A stretch of 19,733 nucleotides of DNA from positions 1 through 19,733 of the forward strand of contig CAYWJH010000056.1 of the NCBI GenBank assembly GCA_964458555.1, read 5' to 3'. The notes below the pieces were generated by a model, which saw only the letters and a program-made list of their open reading frames with translations, did no database searches and was not told the DNA's origin. Each line of letters begins with the position of its first letter. Position 1 is the stretch's first letter. This DNA is from SLST01 sp964458555 (GTDB lineage Bacteria; Spirochaetota; Spirochaetia; DSM-27196; SLST01). This document shows positions 7,422 through 14,459 of this stretch, one piece after another. A program made the translations under genes and the position numbers.

Positions 7422-7982
7422 TCAGCGAGACGCGCCGTCCGACTGGGCGGCGCGTTTCTTTTCGGCCGCGTCGATGATCAGATCGGCCTCCTGCTCGGGC
7501 GTCATGTCGGTCGTGTCGATGACGAGATCGGCGAAGGTGAAGTCGTCGTTGTCGATGCCGTAGAGCCGCAGGTAGCGGTCGTGGTCGCGCTGGTCGCGCT
7601 CGACGGTGCGCGTGAGCACCGTCTCGTAGCTCGTGGGCTTCTCGCCGTTGTCGATGTTCCGCTTCTGGATGCGCCTCGCCCGCACCTCCGGCGGAGCGTC
7701 GAGGTAGACGCGCAGGTCCGCGTCGTCGAGGATCCAGATGGCGAGCCGCGACCCCAGGACGGTATCGCCGTCGTGCGCCATCTCCACCTGCTTGCGGTCG
7801 AGGCGAATATCCCAGCGGCTGTCGTGCTCCGCCATTTCGCACAACCGCTCGAAGGAAACGCCCTCCTCGCGGGCCATGTCCTTGAAGGTATAGTTGACCC
7901 GACGGTACCCGAGCCGTTCGGCTACACGCCTGGTTACCGTCGAGTTCCCGCATCCGCTCTTCCCCGAGATGGCGATCTTCAA
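7422..7982 (-). CDS. Cytidylate kinase-like protein with atypical P-loop
   Basis: This 186-aa P-loop protein resembles the archaeal-type (d)CMP kinase family, which phosphorylates CMP and dCMP with ATP. Support comes from the N-terminal MKIAISG beta-strand/P-loop, ERLGYRRVNYTFKDMARE, the VLGSRLAIWIL and LRVYLDAPPEVRARRI segments, and DLVIDTTDMTPEQ near the end. The P-loop is GKSGCGNST (residues 7-15): the usual Walker A lysine position is Asn13, so the precise activity is uncertain. The start is TTG at 7982 with GGAG 6 nt upstream, 3 nt after the yicC stop. It is the last gene of the murC-yicC group. Its final codons also encode the terminator of the convergent operon. It may be a paralogue of a canonical Cmk elsewhere. 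Confidence 0.78.
   Translation of the reverse strand: MKIAISGKSGCGNSTVTRRVAERLGYRRVNYTFKDMAREEGVSFERLCEMAEHDSRWDIRLDRKQVEMAHDGDTVLGSRLAIWILDDADLRVYLDAPPEVRARRIQKRNIDNGEKPTSYETVLTRTVERDQRDHDRYLRLYGIDNDDFTFADLVIDTTDMTPEQEADLIIDAAEKKRAAQSDGASR
7430..7462 (+). terminator. Intrinsic terminator of the ABC/DUF4340 operon
   Basis: An 11-bp stem (7430-7440 with 7445-7455, one G-U pair) closes the tetraloop GACT and is followed by TTTCTTTT. It starts 20 nt after the DUF4340 stop and lies wholly within the 3' coding end of the convergent kinase gene. Confidence 0.75.
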
Positions 7983-7985
7983 GCT

Positions 7986-8852
7986 CTACTCCAGGTTACG
8001 CAGTTGTTCGCGGACGTTTTCCAGCGCGTCCTTCGCCTCCACCACCTGCTCGCTGATCGCGAGCACGGTGCTCTTCGACCCGATCGTGTTGATCTCACGG
8101 TGCATTTCCTGACAGAGGAAGTCGAGCTTCTTGCCCAGCGATCCGGAGGCGGACATGGCCGAGCGAAACGAGTCGAGGTGCGCCGCGAGGCGAACAATCT
8201 CCTCGTTGATACTGAAGCGCGTCAACTGCACCGCGACTTCGGCGAGCATCCTGCCCTCCTCCACCGCGTCGCCCACGACCTCGCGGAAGCGATCGGTGAG
8301 ATTGCGACGGACCCCCTCTTCGATCTCGCCGGCGTGCTCGCGTACCGCGGCGAGCGCCGCTTCCACGCGGGAGAGTTGCGTGCCGATGTCGGTCTCGAGC
8401 CGCTCGCCCTCCGCCCGGCGCGTGTCTGTGAAGGCCTCGAGCGCCTCGTCGAGAAGCGGACGCACCAGCTCCCAGTACCGATCGCGGTCGACGGCGCGCT
8501 CGCTCTTGATGATGCCTTCGAAGGCGAGCAGGTGTTCGAGCCGCACCGGCTCCTCGACGCCCGCCTGCGCGCGCAGCTCTTCGAGCGCGCCTGCGTACCC
8601 GGCGAGCGCCGAGCGGTCGACGTAGACCGCGAGGTCCTCCTGCAGCTCGCGCAGGCGGATGAGTACGTCGACCCTTCCGCGGGCGGCGGCCGCGCTCACG
8701 CGCTCGCGGACCTCCGGCTCGAGCGGGCTCAGGCTGCCGGGCAGCGAGACGTTCACGTCGAGGTACCGGTTGTTCACCGACTTCACCTCCACGGTCGCCT
8801 GCACACGATCGTCGCCGCGCTCTGCGAACCCGTAGCCGGTCATGCTGGTCAC
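7986..8852 (-). CDS. YicC-family endoribonuclease
   Basis: The 288-aa product opens with TSMTGYGFAE and has VEVKSVNNRYLDVNVSLP, and closes with GSKSTVLAISEQVVEAKD-type sequence. These are the two conserved ends of YicC-like proteins (N-terminal domain plus DUF1732). The E. coli member is an endoribonuclease linked to small-RNA turnover and stationary-phase survival. The C-terminal QEMHREINTIGSKS carries the conserved Glu and His residues. The start is GTG at 8852, overlapping the murC stop by 4 nt (GTGA); the ATG three codons later would remove the usual residues before SMTG. yicC often neighbours gmk; here it neighbours a cytidylate kinase-like gene. Confidence 0.9.
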   Translation of the reverse strand: MTSMTGYGFAERGDDRVQATVEVKSVNNRYLDVNVSLPGSLSPLEPEVRERVSAAAARGRVDVLIRLRELQEDLAVYVDRSALAGYAGALEELRAQAGVEEPVRLEHLLAFEGIIKSERAVDRDRYWELVRPLLDEALEAFTDTRRAEGERLETDIGTQLSRVEAALAAVREHAGEIEEGVRRNLTDRFREVVGDAVEEGRMLAEVAVQLTRFSINEEIVRLAAHLDSFRSAMSASGSLGKKLDFLCQEMHREINTIGSKSTVLAISEQVVEAKDALENVREQLRNLE

Positions 8853-10306
8853 GGGGACACCTCCGCCGCCCGGCGCTCGAGCACGCCCGGACCGAGCCGC
8901 CAGTTGTTCCCCGCGCCCATCGTCACGAAGACGTCTCCGGGCGCGAGGACACGCTCGAGCAGCGGCAGCGCGTCGGGCACGTCGGGCACGTAGTGCACCG
9001 GCTCGGTGTAGCGCTCGGCGGCGTCGGCGAGCGTCCGCCCGTCGATGTCGCCCGGGTTGTCCTCACGCGCGGACGCGTAGATCTCGTGGAGGACGAGCAC
9101 GTCCGCGGCCGAAAGCGCGCGCGCGAACTCGTCGAGCAGCGCGCGCGTGCGCGAGTAGGTGTGCGACATGAAGCTCACCACGATGCGGCGGCCGGGGTAG
9201 AAGGCCCGAAAGCCGGCGAGCGTCACGGCGATCGCGGTGGGGTGGTGGGCGTAGTCGTCGAGCACGAGCACGCCGTCGGCCTCGCCCACGATCTCGCTGC
9301 GCCGGCGGGTTCCGTGGAACCCGGCGATCGCTTCGCCCGCCCCGGCGAGGAGCTCGCGCTCGCCGAGCGGCGAGGAGAGCAGACCGTTGACGAAGCGCGC
9401 GACGAGCAGCGCGGCGGCGGCGTTGAGCGCGTTGTGGTCGCCGGGCACGTGCAACTCGAACGGATACCCGCCGATCGTGCACGCGAGCGAGCCGGCGCGC
9501 CGACCCGTGATCTCCACGGCGCCGGGGCCGTCGGCGGAGATGCCGTACGGCACGAGCTCGAGGTCGGGCCGCGAGGCGCGCGCGCGTTCTGCCACGCGCG
9601 TGGCGCCGGGGTCGTCCGCGCAGTAGACGAGCGTGCCGGACTCGGCGAGCCGTCCGGCGAATTCGACGAAGGCGTCCTCGACGTCCGCCGCGTCGGCGAA
9701 GTAGTCGAGGTGATCGGCTTCGACGCTCGTCACGACGACGAGGCGCGGCGAGAAGCTCAGGAAGTTGCGTCGATACTCGCAGGTCTCGGCGACGAAGAAA
9801 TCGCTCCCCCGCACGAGCGTCGCACGGCCGCCGACGTCCGGAAGCGCGCTTCCGGCGAGTACGGTCCCCGGGAGGTCGAGTCGCTGCGCGATGCAGGCGA
9901 CGAGCGCGGTGGTCGTGGTCTTGCCGTGGACGCCGGCGATTCCGACCGACGCCTGTCTGCGCGACAGCTCGCCGAGCGCATCGGTGTAGCTCGTGACCGG
10001 CAGGCCGAGCCGGGCGGCCTCGACGAGCTCCGGATGCGAGTCGCGGTCGTAGGCCGCGGAGTGAATCACAACCTGCGGTGAGGGCGTTTCGTCTCGCAGA
10101 TTGGCGACCGCGAAGCCCTCGTGGCACCGAATCCCGGCGTTCGCGAGGAGCTCGTCGGTATAGAAGCGCTCGCTCACGTCGGAGCCCGTTACGTGCGCGC
10201 CGCTCGCGACGAGGATCTCGGCGAGGGCGGCCATGCCGGTTCCCTTGATGCCGACCATATACACGTGGAAACCATCGAGGTGTGCGGGAAGGACCGCGTC
10301 GCCCAT
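8849..10306 (-). CDS. murC: UDP-N-acetylmuramate--L-alanine ligase
   Basis: MurC adds L-alanine to UDP-MurNAc in the cytoplasm, the first amino-acid step of peptidoglycan synthesis, using ATP. With the start chosen here the protein has 485 aa: the Mur N-terminal HVYMVGIKGTGMAALAEI (about 14-31), the ATP-binding GVHGKTTTT (125-133), the central VTSVEADHLDYF, and the C-terminal LDDYAHHPTAI and MSHTYSRT motifs. An upstream in-frame ATG at 10330 adds eight residues, but neither ATG has a ribosome binding site. The ATG at 10306 lies 6 nt after a TATGAT -10 box, so a leaderless transcript is favoured. The stop overlaps the yicC start. Confidence 0.95.
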   Translation of the reverse strand: MGDAVLPAHLDGFHVYMVGIKGTGMAALAEILVASGAHVTGSDVSERFYTDELLANAGIRCHEGFAVANLRDETPSPQVVIHSAAYDRDSHPELVEAARLGLPVTSYTDALGELSRRQASVGIAGVHGKTTTTALVACIAQRLDLPGTVLAGSALPDVGGRATLVRGSDFFVAETCEYRRNFLSFSPRLVVVTSVEADHLDYFADAADVEDAFVEFAGRLAESGTLVYCADDPGATRVAERARASRPDLELVPYGISADGPGAVEITGRRAGSLACTIGGYPFELHVPGDHNALNAAAALLVARFVNGLLSSPLGERELLAGAGEAIAGFHGTRRRSEIVGEADGVLVLDDYAHHPTAIAVTLAGFRAFYPGRRIVVSFMSHTYSRTRALLDEFARALSAADVLVLHEIYASAREDNPGDIDGRTLADAAERYTEPVHYVPDVPDALPLLERVLAPGDVFVTMGAGNNWRLGPGVLERRAAEVSP

Positions 10307-10312
10307 GGGGCC

Positions 10313-10340
10313 ATCATAGTGGATTCGCATGAGTTGGCAA
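10313..10340 (-). promoter_or_regulatory. Promoter of murC, probably leaderless
   Basis: Minus-strand TTGCCA (10340-10335), 16-nt spacer, TATGAT (10318-10313). The predicted transcription start coincides with the ATG at 10306. There is no Shine-Dalgarno sequence before either candidate murC start. Confidence 0.48.
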
Positions 10341-10343
10341 AGT

Positions 10344-10910
10344 TCAGTCGTTCTTGGGCAGGTAGATGCTCGGTTGCGCCTTGCCGAACCCGCTGTCCGA
10401 GACGTGCGCCTCGGCCTCGTCGTAGAGATCCGAGAGCGGCTGCGGGTCGGGCACGTAGTCGCGCGAGATGCCGGGGCTCAGCTCGCGACGCCAGGCGTAC
10501 TTCTCGTACTCGTCCTCTACCTGGATGCGCTTGCGGATGAAGTAGCGGGGCTTCTGGCCCTTCTGGTCGACGAGCACACCGAAGGCACCCTTCCCCACGT
10601 AGACCACACGCTCGTTCTCCGCGAGCTCTTCCTGCTCCTCGAGCCGCTTGACCACCGAGTCGAAGTTGGCAGGCCTGCCCGTCTCCGGGTCGGTCACGGC
10701 GGTGAGGATGTCCGAAATGGGCTCGCCGGAGATGGGATCCACCTCGTACTCGCGCCGGGGGACCACCGGCGGCATGAAGTGCTTCTCCGGATCGAAGGGA
10801 GCCTTCTTCGGCTGCTTCTGAGGCTTCTGGTTCTGGTTGTTCTGCTGCTGCTTGTTCTGGTTTCGGCCGCCCCGTCGCCGGGAGCGTCCCTTACCGCCTC
10901 GTCGTCCCAC
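10344..10910 (-). CDS. Conserved-looking hypothetical protein with K/R/Q/N-rich N-terminus
   Basis: The 188-aa protein starts with a glycine/arginine/lysine-rich stretch and a run rich in Q, N and K (about 1-36), likely disordered and nucleic-acid binding in character. An ordered acidic region follows: EYEVDPISGEPISDILTAV, DPETGRPANFDSVVKRL, ERVVYVGKGAFGVL and a Y-F-I-R-K-R segment. No catalytic motif is recognisable. From memory, similar proteins occur in Treponema and other spirochaetes without assigned function. The GTG at 10910 has GGAAGG 9 nt upstream and lies just downstream of a predicted promoter. Upstream in-frame starts at 10943 (GTG) and 10967 (ATG) lack a ribosome binding site. 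The stop is 13 nt before the longer murC start. Confidence 0.7.
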   Translation of the reverse strand: MGRRGGKGRSRRRGGRNQNKQQQNNQNQKPQKQPKKAPFDPEKHFMPPVVPRREYEVDPISGEPISDILTAVTDPETGRPANFDSVVKRLEEQEELAENERVVYVGKGAFGVLVDQKGQKPRYFIRKRIQVEDEYEKYAWRRELSPGISRDYVPDPQPLSDLYDEAEAHVSDSGFGKAQPSIYLPKND

Positions 10911-10943
10911 CTTGCTGTTCCTTCCCGTGTTGGGTACTTTCAC

Positions 10944-10973
10944 AGAATACCAATGCCGCCCGATCATAATCAA
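10944..10973 (-). promoter_or_regulatory. Probable promoter of the hypothetical gene before murC
   Basis: Minus-strand TTGATT (10973-10968), 18-nt spacer, TATTCT (10949-10944). The predicted start near 10937 gives a leader of about 27 nt with GGAAGG before the GTG at 10910, which supports that start. The element overlaps the first codons of divergent yidD. Confidence 0.42.
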
Positions 10974-11285
10974 GACGACAACCGCTCGCTCCTCCACCGG
11001 CTTCGCCACGGCGGCCGGATCGTGCTCACGATCCCGGTATGGCTCTACCAGAAGATCGTCTCGCCCGCGCTCCCCCCGCACTGCATCTACTCGCCCACCT
11101 GCTCGCAGTACACGCGGGAGGCGATCATGCGGCACGGTCTGCTCGGCGTGCTCGCAGGGCTGATGCGGCTCTTCCGCTGCGTCGGGGGCCTCTACACCGG
11201 CGGCGAAGACCCGGTACCCGAGCGCATCACCGTATCCTACCTGTTCGGCAGCTACCGTACCTTCTTTCGGAGTCGCAACCGGTAG
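10953..11285 (+). CDS. yidD: Membrane protein insertion efficiency factor YidD
   Basis: This 110-aa protein carries the YidD core: WLYQKIVSPALPPHCIYSPT then CSQYTREAIMRHG, with the family's cysteines and the S-P-T-C-S-Q-Y motif. RLFRCVGGLYTGGEDPVP replaces the usual RC.P...GG.DPVP. YidD is a small amphipathic inner-membrane-associated protein that helps YidC/Sec insert membrane proteins. The N-terminus is about 20 residues longer than typical. The ATG at 10953 has no ribosome binding site, and a GTG at 11022, just before LTIPVWLYQ, is an alternative start. The gene is divergent from the hypothetical gene and 56 nt before topA. YidD more often lies beside rnpA/yidC, so this location is unusual but not unique. 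Confidence 0.88.
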   Translation: MPPDHNQDDNRSLLHRLRHGGRIVLTIPVWLYQKIVSPALPPHCIYSPTCSQYTREAIMRHGLLGVLAGLMRLFRCVGGLYTGGEDPVPERITVSYLFGSYRTFFRSRNR

Positions 11286-11288
11286 GCC

Positions 11289-11318
11289 TTTACACGTTGC
11301 GGTCGGTGATTGTATTCA
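11289..11318 (+). promoter_or_regulatory. Possible topA promoter
   Basis: TTTACA (11289-11294), 18-nt spacer, TATTCA (11313-11318), starting just after the yidD stop. It would start transcription near 11325, leaving a 17-nt leader with AGGA before the ATG at 11342. The -10 match is weak. Confidence 0.3.
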
Positions 11319-11341
11319 TTGGTGCAGCTTCAGGAAGGTAT

Positions 11342-14052
11342 ATGGCAGCAAAGAAACTTGTCATCGTCGAGTCGCCGACCAAGGCCCGCACCATCAAGCG
11401 CTTCCTCGGACCGGAATACCACGTGGAGGCGAGCATCGGTCACGTCAGGGACCTTCCCCAGCGCGCCGCCGACATTCCCAAGAAGTTCAAGGAACTCGAC
11501 TGGGCCCGGCTCGGCATCGACGTCGACCACGATTTCTCCCCGCTCTACATCACACCGCGAGACAAGACCAAGATCGTGCGGGAGCTGAAGGACCGCCTCA
11601 AGGAGGCCGATGAGGTCCTGCTCGCCACCGACGAGGACCGCGAGGGTGAGAGCATCTCGTGGCACCTCGTGGACGTCTTGAAGCCGAAGGTCCCGGTGCG
11701 ACGCATGGTCTTCCACGAGATCACCCGCGCGGCGATCGAGCACGCGCTCGAGAACGAGCGCGACATAGACATGAACCTCGTAAACGCGCAGGAGACCCGG
11801 CGCATCCTCGACAGGCTCTACGGCTACACGCTCTCGCCGCTCATCTGGAAGAAGATCGCCTACGGGCTGTCCGCCGGACGCGTGCAGTCGCCGGGCCTGC
11901 GCCTCATCGTCGAGCGAGAGCGCGAGCGCATCGCGTTCAGCAAGGCGGTCTACTGGGACCTCAGGGCAAGCCTCCGGCGCGAAGAGGACACCGCGTCGAC
12001 CACCTTCGAGGCGCGCCTCGAATCGGTGGAGGGCAAACGCATCGCGAGCGGCAAGGACTTCGACACCCTCGACGGGAGTCTGCTCGCCGACCGCGATGTC
12101 GTGGTGATCGACGAGGAGCGCGCGAAGAAGCTCGCCACCGAGCTCGAAGCGAAGCCGTGGAGCGTCACGGCGCTGACCGAGAAGCAGTTCTCCTCGCGGC
12201 CGGCGGCCCCCTTCATCACGTCGAGCCTGCAGCAGGAGGGAAACCGGAAGCTGCGCCTCTCGGCCCGCGAGACGATGCGCACCGCGCAGCGTCTCTACGA
12301 GCAGGGGTTCATTACCTACATGCGAACCGACTCGCCGGCGCTTTCGCAGGAAGGCCTCTCCGGCGCGAGGTCGAGCGTACAGGAGCTCTACGGGGACGAG
12401 TACCTCTCCGAACCGCGGCAGTTCACCTCCAGCAGCCGCGAGGCCCAGGAGGCGCACGAGGCGATCCGTCCGTCGGGCGAGCGCTTCGTCCACCCGGACG
12501 AGACCGGGCTCGAGGGGCGTGAGAAGGCGCTCTACGAGCTCATCTGGAAACGAACGCTGGCGAGCCAGATGGCCGACGCGCGCAAGTCGTCGGTCACCGC
12601 GAAGGTTACCGTGGGCGAGGCGGTCTTCACCGCCACCGGCACGAGGATCCTCTTTCCCGGCTACATTCGCGTCTACGTCGAGGGCAAGGACGACCCCGAA
12701 GCCGCGCTCGACGACAAGGAGACGTTCCTCCCGCACCTCGCCGAGGGACAAGAGCTCGTGATCGCCGCGCTCGAGAGCGTCTATCACGAGACGAAGCCAC
12801 CCGCGCGCTATACGGAGGCGAGCCTCGTGCAGCGGCTCGAGCGCGAGGGGATCGGACGCCCGTCTACCTACGCCTCGATCATCAGCGTGCTCTTCGAGCG
12901 CGGCTACATCCGCAAGCAGGGCAACGCGCTCGTGCCCACCTACACCGGGTACGCGGTGATGCAGTTCCTCGAGAACCACTTTCACTACCTCATCGAGTAC
13001 AGCTTCACCTCGCAGATGGAGAGCGCGCTCGACGCGATCTCCTTCGGCGAGCTCGACCGGCTCGACTATCTCCGCGAGTTCTACAGCGGCGAGAAGGGTC
13101 TGAAGACGAGGGTCGACGAACGCGAGTCGAGCATCGAGCCCTCCGAGTGCCGCACCGTCTCGCTGCCGCAGCTCGAATCGGTCCCGGATATCAAGATTGG
13201 CAAGTTCGGACCGTACATCGTGCAGGAGATCGACGGAAAGGAGATCCACGCGTCCATCCCGGAGGAGATCGCCCCGGCGGACCTCACCGAGGAGGACGTA
13301 CAGGAGATCATCGAGATCCAGANNNNNNNNNNNNNNNNNNNNNNNNNNNNNNNNNNNNNNNNNNNNNNNNNNNNNNNNNNNNNNNNNNNNNNNNNNNNNN
13401 NNNNNNNNNNNNNNNNNNNNNNATCGCCCCGGCGGACCTCACCGAGGAGGACGTACAGGAGATCATCGAGATCCAGAAGAACGGCCCGGTTCCCATCGGG
13501 CACCATCCGGAGACCAAGGAGCCAATCTACTCGCTCGTCGGTCGCTACGGTCCGTATCTGCAGCTCGGCGAGAAGACCGACGAGAACCCGAAGCCGAAGC
13601 GAGCCTCGCTGCCCAAGGAGATCTCGCCGCGCGAGGTCACCATGGAGGACGCGGTGCGGCTGCTCAGCCTGCCGCGCACGCTCGGCGTGCACCCGGAGAC
13701 CGGCAAGGAGATCGTCGCGAACAACGGCCGCTTCGGGCCGTACATCGTGCACGACGGGGACTTCCGAAGCCTCAAGGGCGAGGACAACGCGTACGATATC
13801 GAGCTGCCGCGCGCGCTCGAGATCCTCGCGCAGCCCAAGCGCGGCCGTGGTGGGTCGAAGGTGCTGAAAGACCTGGGGAAAGACCCCGAATCGGGCAAGA
13901 AGGTCGCGGTGCACGACGGGCGCTACGGACCCTACATCAAGGTCGGCAGCAAGAACATCACGCTTCCCGAGGAGAAGCGCAGCGAGGACGAGATCGAGAA
14001 GATCGACGTGGAAACCGCGATGAAGATCGCGAAGGCGTCCGGGAAGCTGTAG
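11342..14052 (+). CDS. topA: DNA topoisomerase I (interrupted by an artefactual assembly gap)
   Basis: Type IA topoisomerase that relaxes negative supercoils. Seen in order: TOPRIM start KLVIVESPTKARTIKRFLG, the acidic ATDEDREGE (D97-E103) that binds Mg, LSAGRVQSPGLRLIVERERE, the catalytic tyrosine Y326 in FITYMRTDSPALS, EAHEAIRPS, and EREGIGRPSTYASII. The C-terminus lacks zinc-finger cysteines and instead has four copies of a topoisomerase C-terminal repeat with G-(K/R)-(F/Y)-G-P-Y cores. The 100-N gap at 13323-13422 and its 55-bp flanking duplicate shift the frame by 155 nt. Collapsing the duplicate joins ...EEDVQEIIEIQ to KNGPVPIGHHPETKE in one frame of 851 aa. The ATG at 11342 follows AGGA. 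Confidence 0.95.
13268..13322 (+). repeat. Left copy of 55-bp contig-end duplicate
   Basis: Identical base for base to 13423-13477 and abutting the N run. It encodes the topA segment ending in EEDVQEIIEIQ. This is best read as the end of one contig that also begins the next contig, not as a biological repeat. Confidence 0.95.
13323..13422. other. Scaffold gap of exactly 100 N
   Basis: A placeholder run of 100 N inside topA. Because both flanks carry the same 55 bp, no sequence is probably missing and the true distance is negative (an overlap). Confidence 0.97.
13423..13477 (+). repeat. Right copy of 55-bp contig-end duplicate
   Basis: Identical to 13268-13322. The reading frame continues from here to the topA stop at 14052, two positions out of phase with the left part in window coordinates. 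This is what a 155-nt insertion (55 + 100) would produce. Confidence 0.95.
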
Positions 14053-14109
14053 CCGACGACCGGCGATCGTTCGCGCGACGACGCGCGAGCCCGCACCGCG
14101 CGCTCATAA

Positions 14110-14137
14110 AAAAAGGAGACCCGAGGGTCTCCTTTTT
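14110..14137. terminator. Bidirectional intrinsic terminator between topA and rpmB
   Basis: GGAGACC (14115-14121) pairs with GGTCTCC (14126-14132) around the loop CGAG. It is flanked by an A tract (14108-14114) and a T tract (14133-14137), so it serves plus-strand topA and minus-strand rpmB equally. Confidence 0.88.
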
Positions 14138-14165
14138 CGTCGGTGCCGTCCGCCCGGGGCGGGGC

Positions 14166-14405
14166 TCAGCTGACGTCTTTCAGGCGAAGATCGTTCTTCT
14201 TGAGGTAGTTCAGCAGTCCGACCTTGCTGATCGATCGCAGCGCGCGGGTCGACAGCCGGAGACGGACGTATCTGCCCAGCTCGGGCACGAAGATCCGCTT
14301 CTTCTGAATGTTCGGCAGTTGCTGCCGGCGGGTCTTATTGTGCGCGTGAGAGACGTTGTTGCCTGAAAGCGGCTTCTTGCCGGTAATGGTACATTTCCTG
14401 GACAT
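14166..14405 (-). CDS. rpmB: 50S ribosomal protein L28
   Basis: The 79-aa basic protein has the L28 signature: MSRKCTITGKKPLSGNNVSH at the start, NKTRRQQLPNIQKKR, then LRLSTRALRSISKVGLLNYL. Length and motifs fit bL28 of the large subunit. The TITGK segment lacks the full C-x-x-C pair, so it is the zinc-independent form (only C5 is visible). The ATG at 14405 has AGGAG 5 nt upstream; the frame is open further upstream, but that is the coding shadow of the acetyltransferase gene. It has its own promoter and ends at the bidirectional terminator. Confidence 0.96.
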   Translation of the reverse strand: MSRKCTITGKKPLSGNNVSHAHNKTRRQQLPNIQKKRIFVPELGRYVRLRLSTRALRSISKVGLLNYLKKNDLRLKDVS

Positions 14406-14429
14406 AGCTACTCCTGCTGTGACCCGTAA

Positions 14430-14459
14430 GATATATCGAAGCGCGTACCGTCCCGTCAA
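14430..14459 (-). promoter_or_regulatory. Promoter of rpmB
   Basis: Minus-strand TTGACG (14459-14454), 18-nt spacer, TATATC (14435-14430). The -35 box contains the TGA stop of the acetyltransferase gene. The predicted start near 14423 leaves an 18-nt leader with AGGAG. Confidence 0.5.

Noticed and set aside
5602..7953. Long open frame on the minus strand (783 codons)
   Set aside because: Shadow of the GldG-like and DUF4340 genes running into the kinase gene in another frame; no recognisable motif.
10790..10865. Q/N/K codon-rich stretch as a repeat array or CRISPR-like element
   Set aside because: The repeats are irregular, lie within a coding frame and have no repeat-spacer structure.
10944..11135. 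N-terminal extension of the hypothetical gene up to 11135
   Set aside because: It overlaps yidD on the other strand, lacks a ribosome binding site, and the added residues are a yidD shadow.
11330..13249. Long open frame on the minus strand opposite topA (639 codons)
   Set aside because: Shadow of topA, which carries all catalytic motifs on the plus strand.
13268..13477. Tandem repeat, frameshift or pseudogene in topA
   Set aside because: The duplicate is exact, 55 bp, abuts a standard 100-N spacer, and collapsing it restores the frame, so an assembly artefact is the better explanation.
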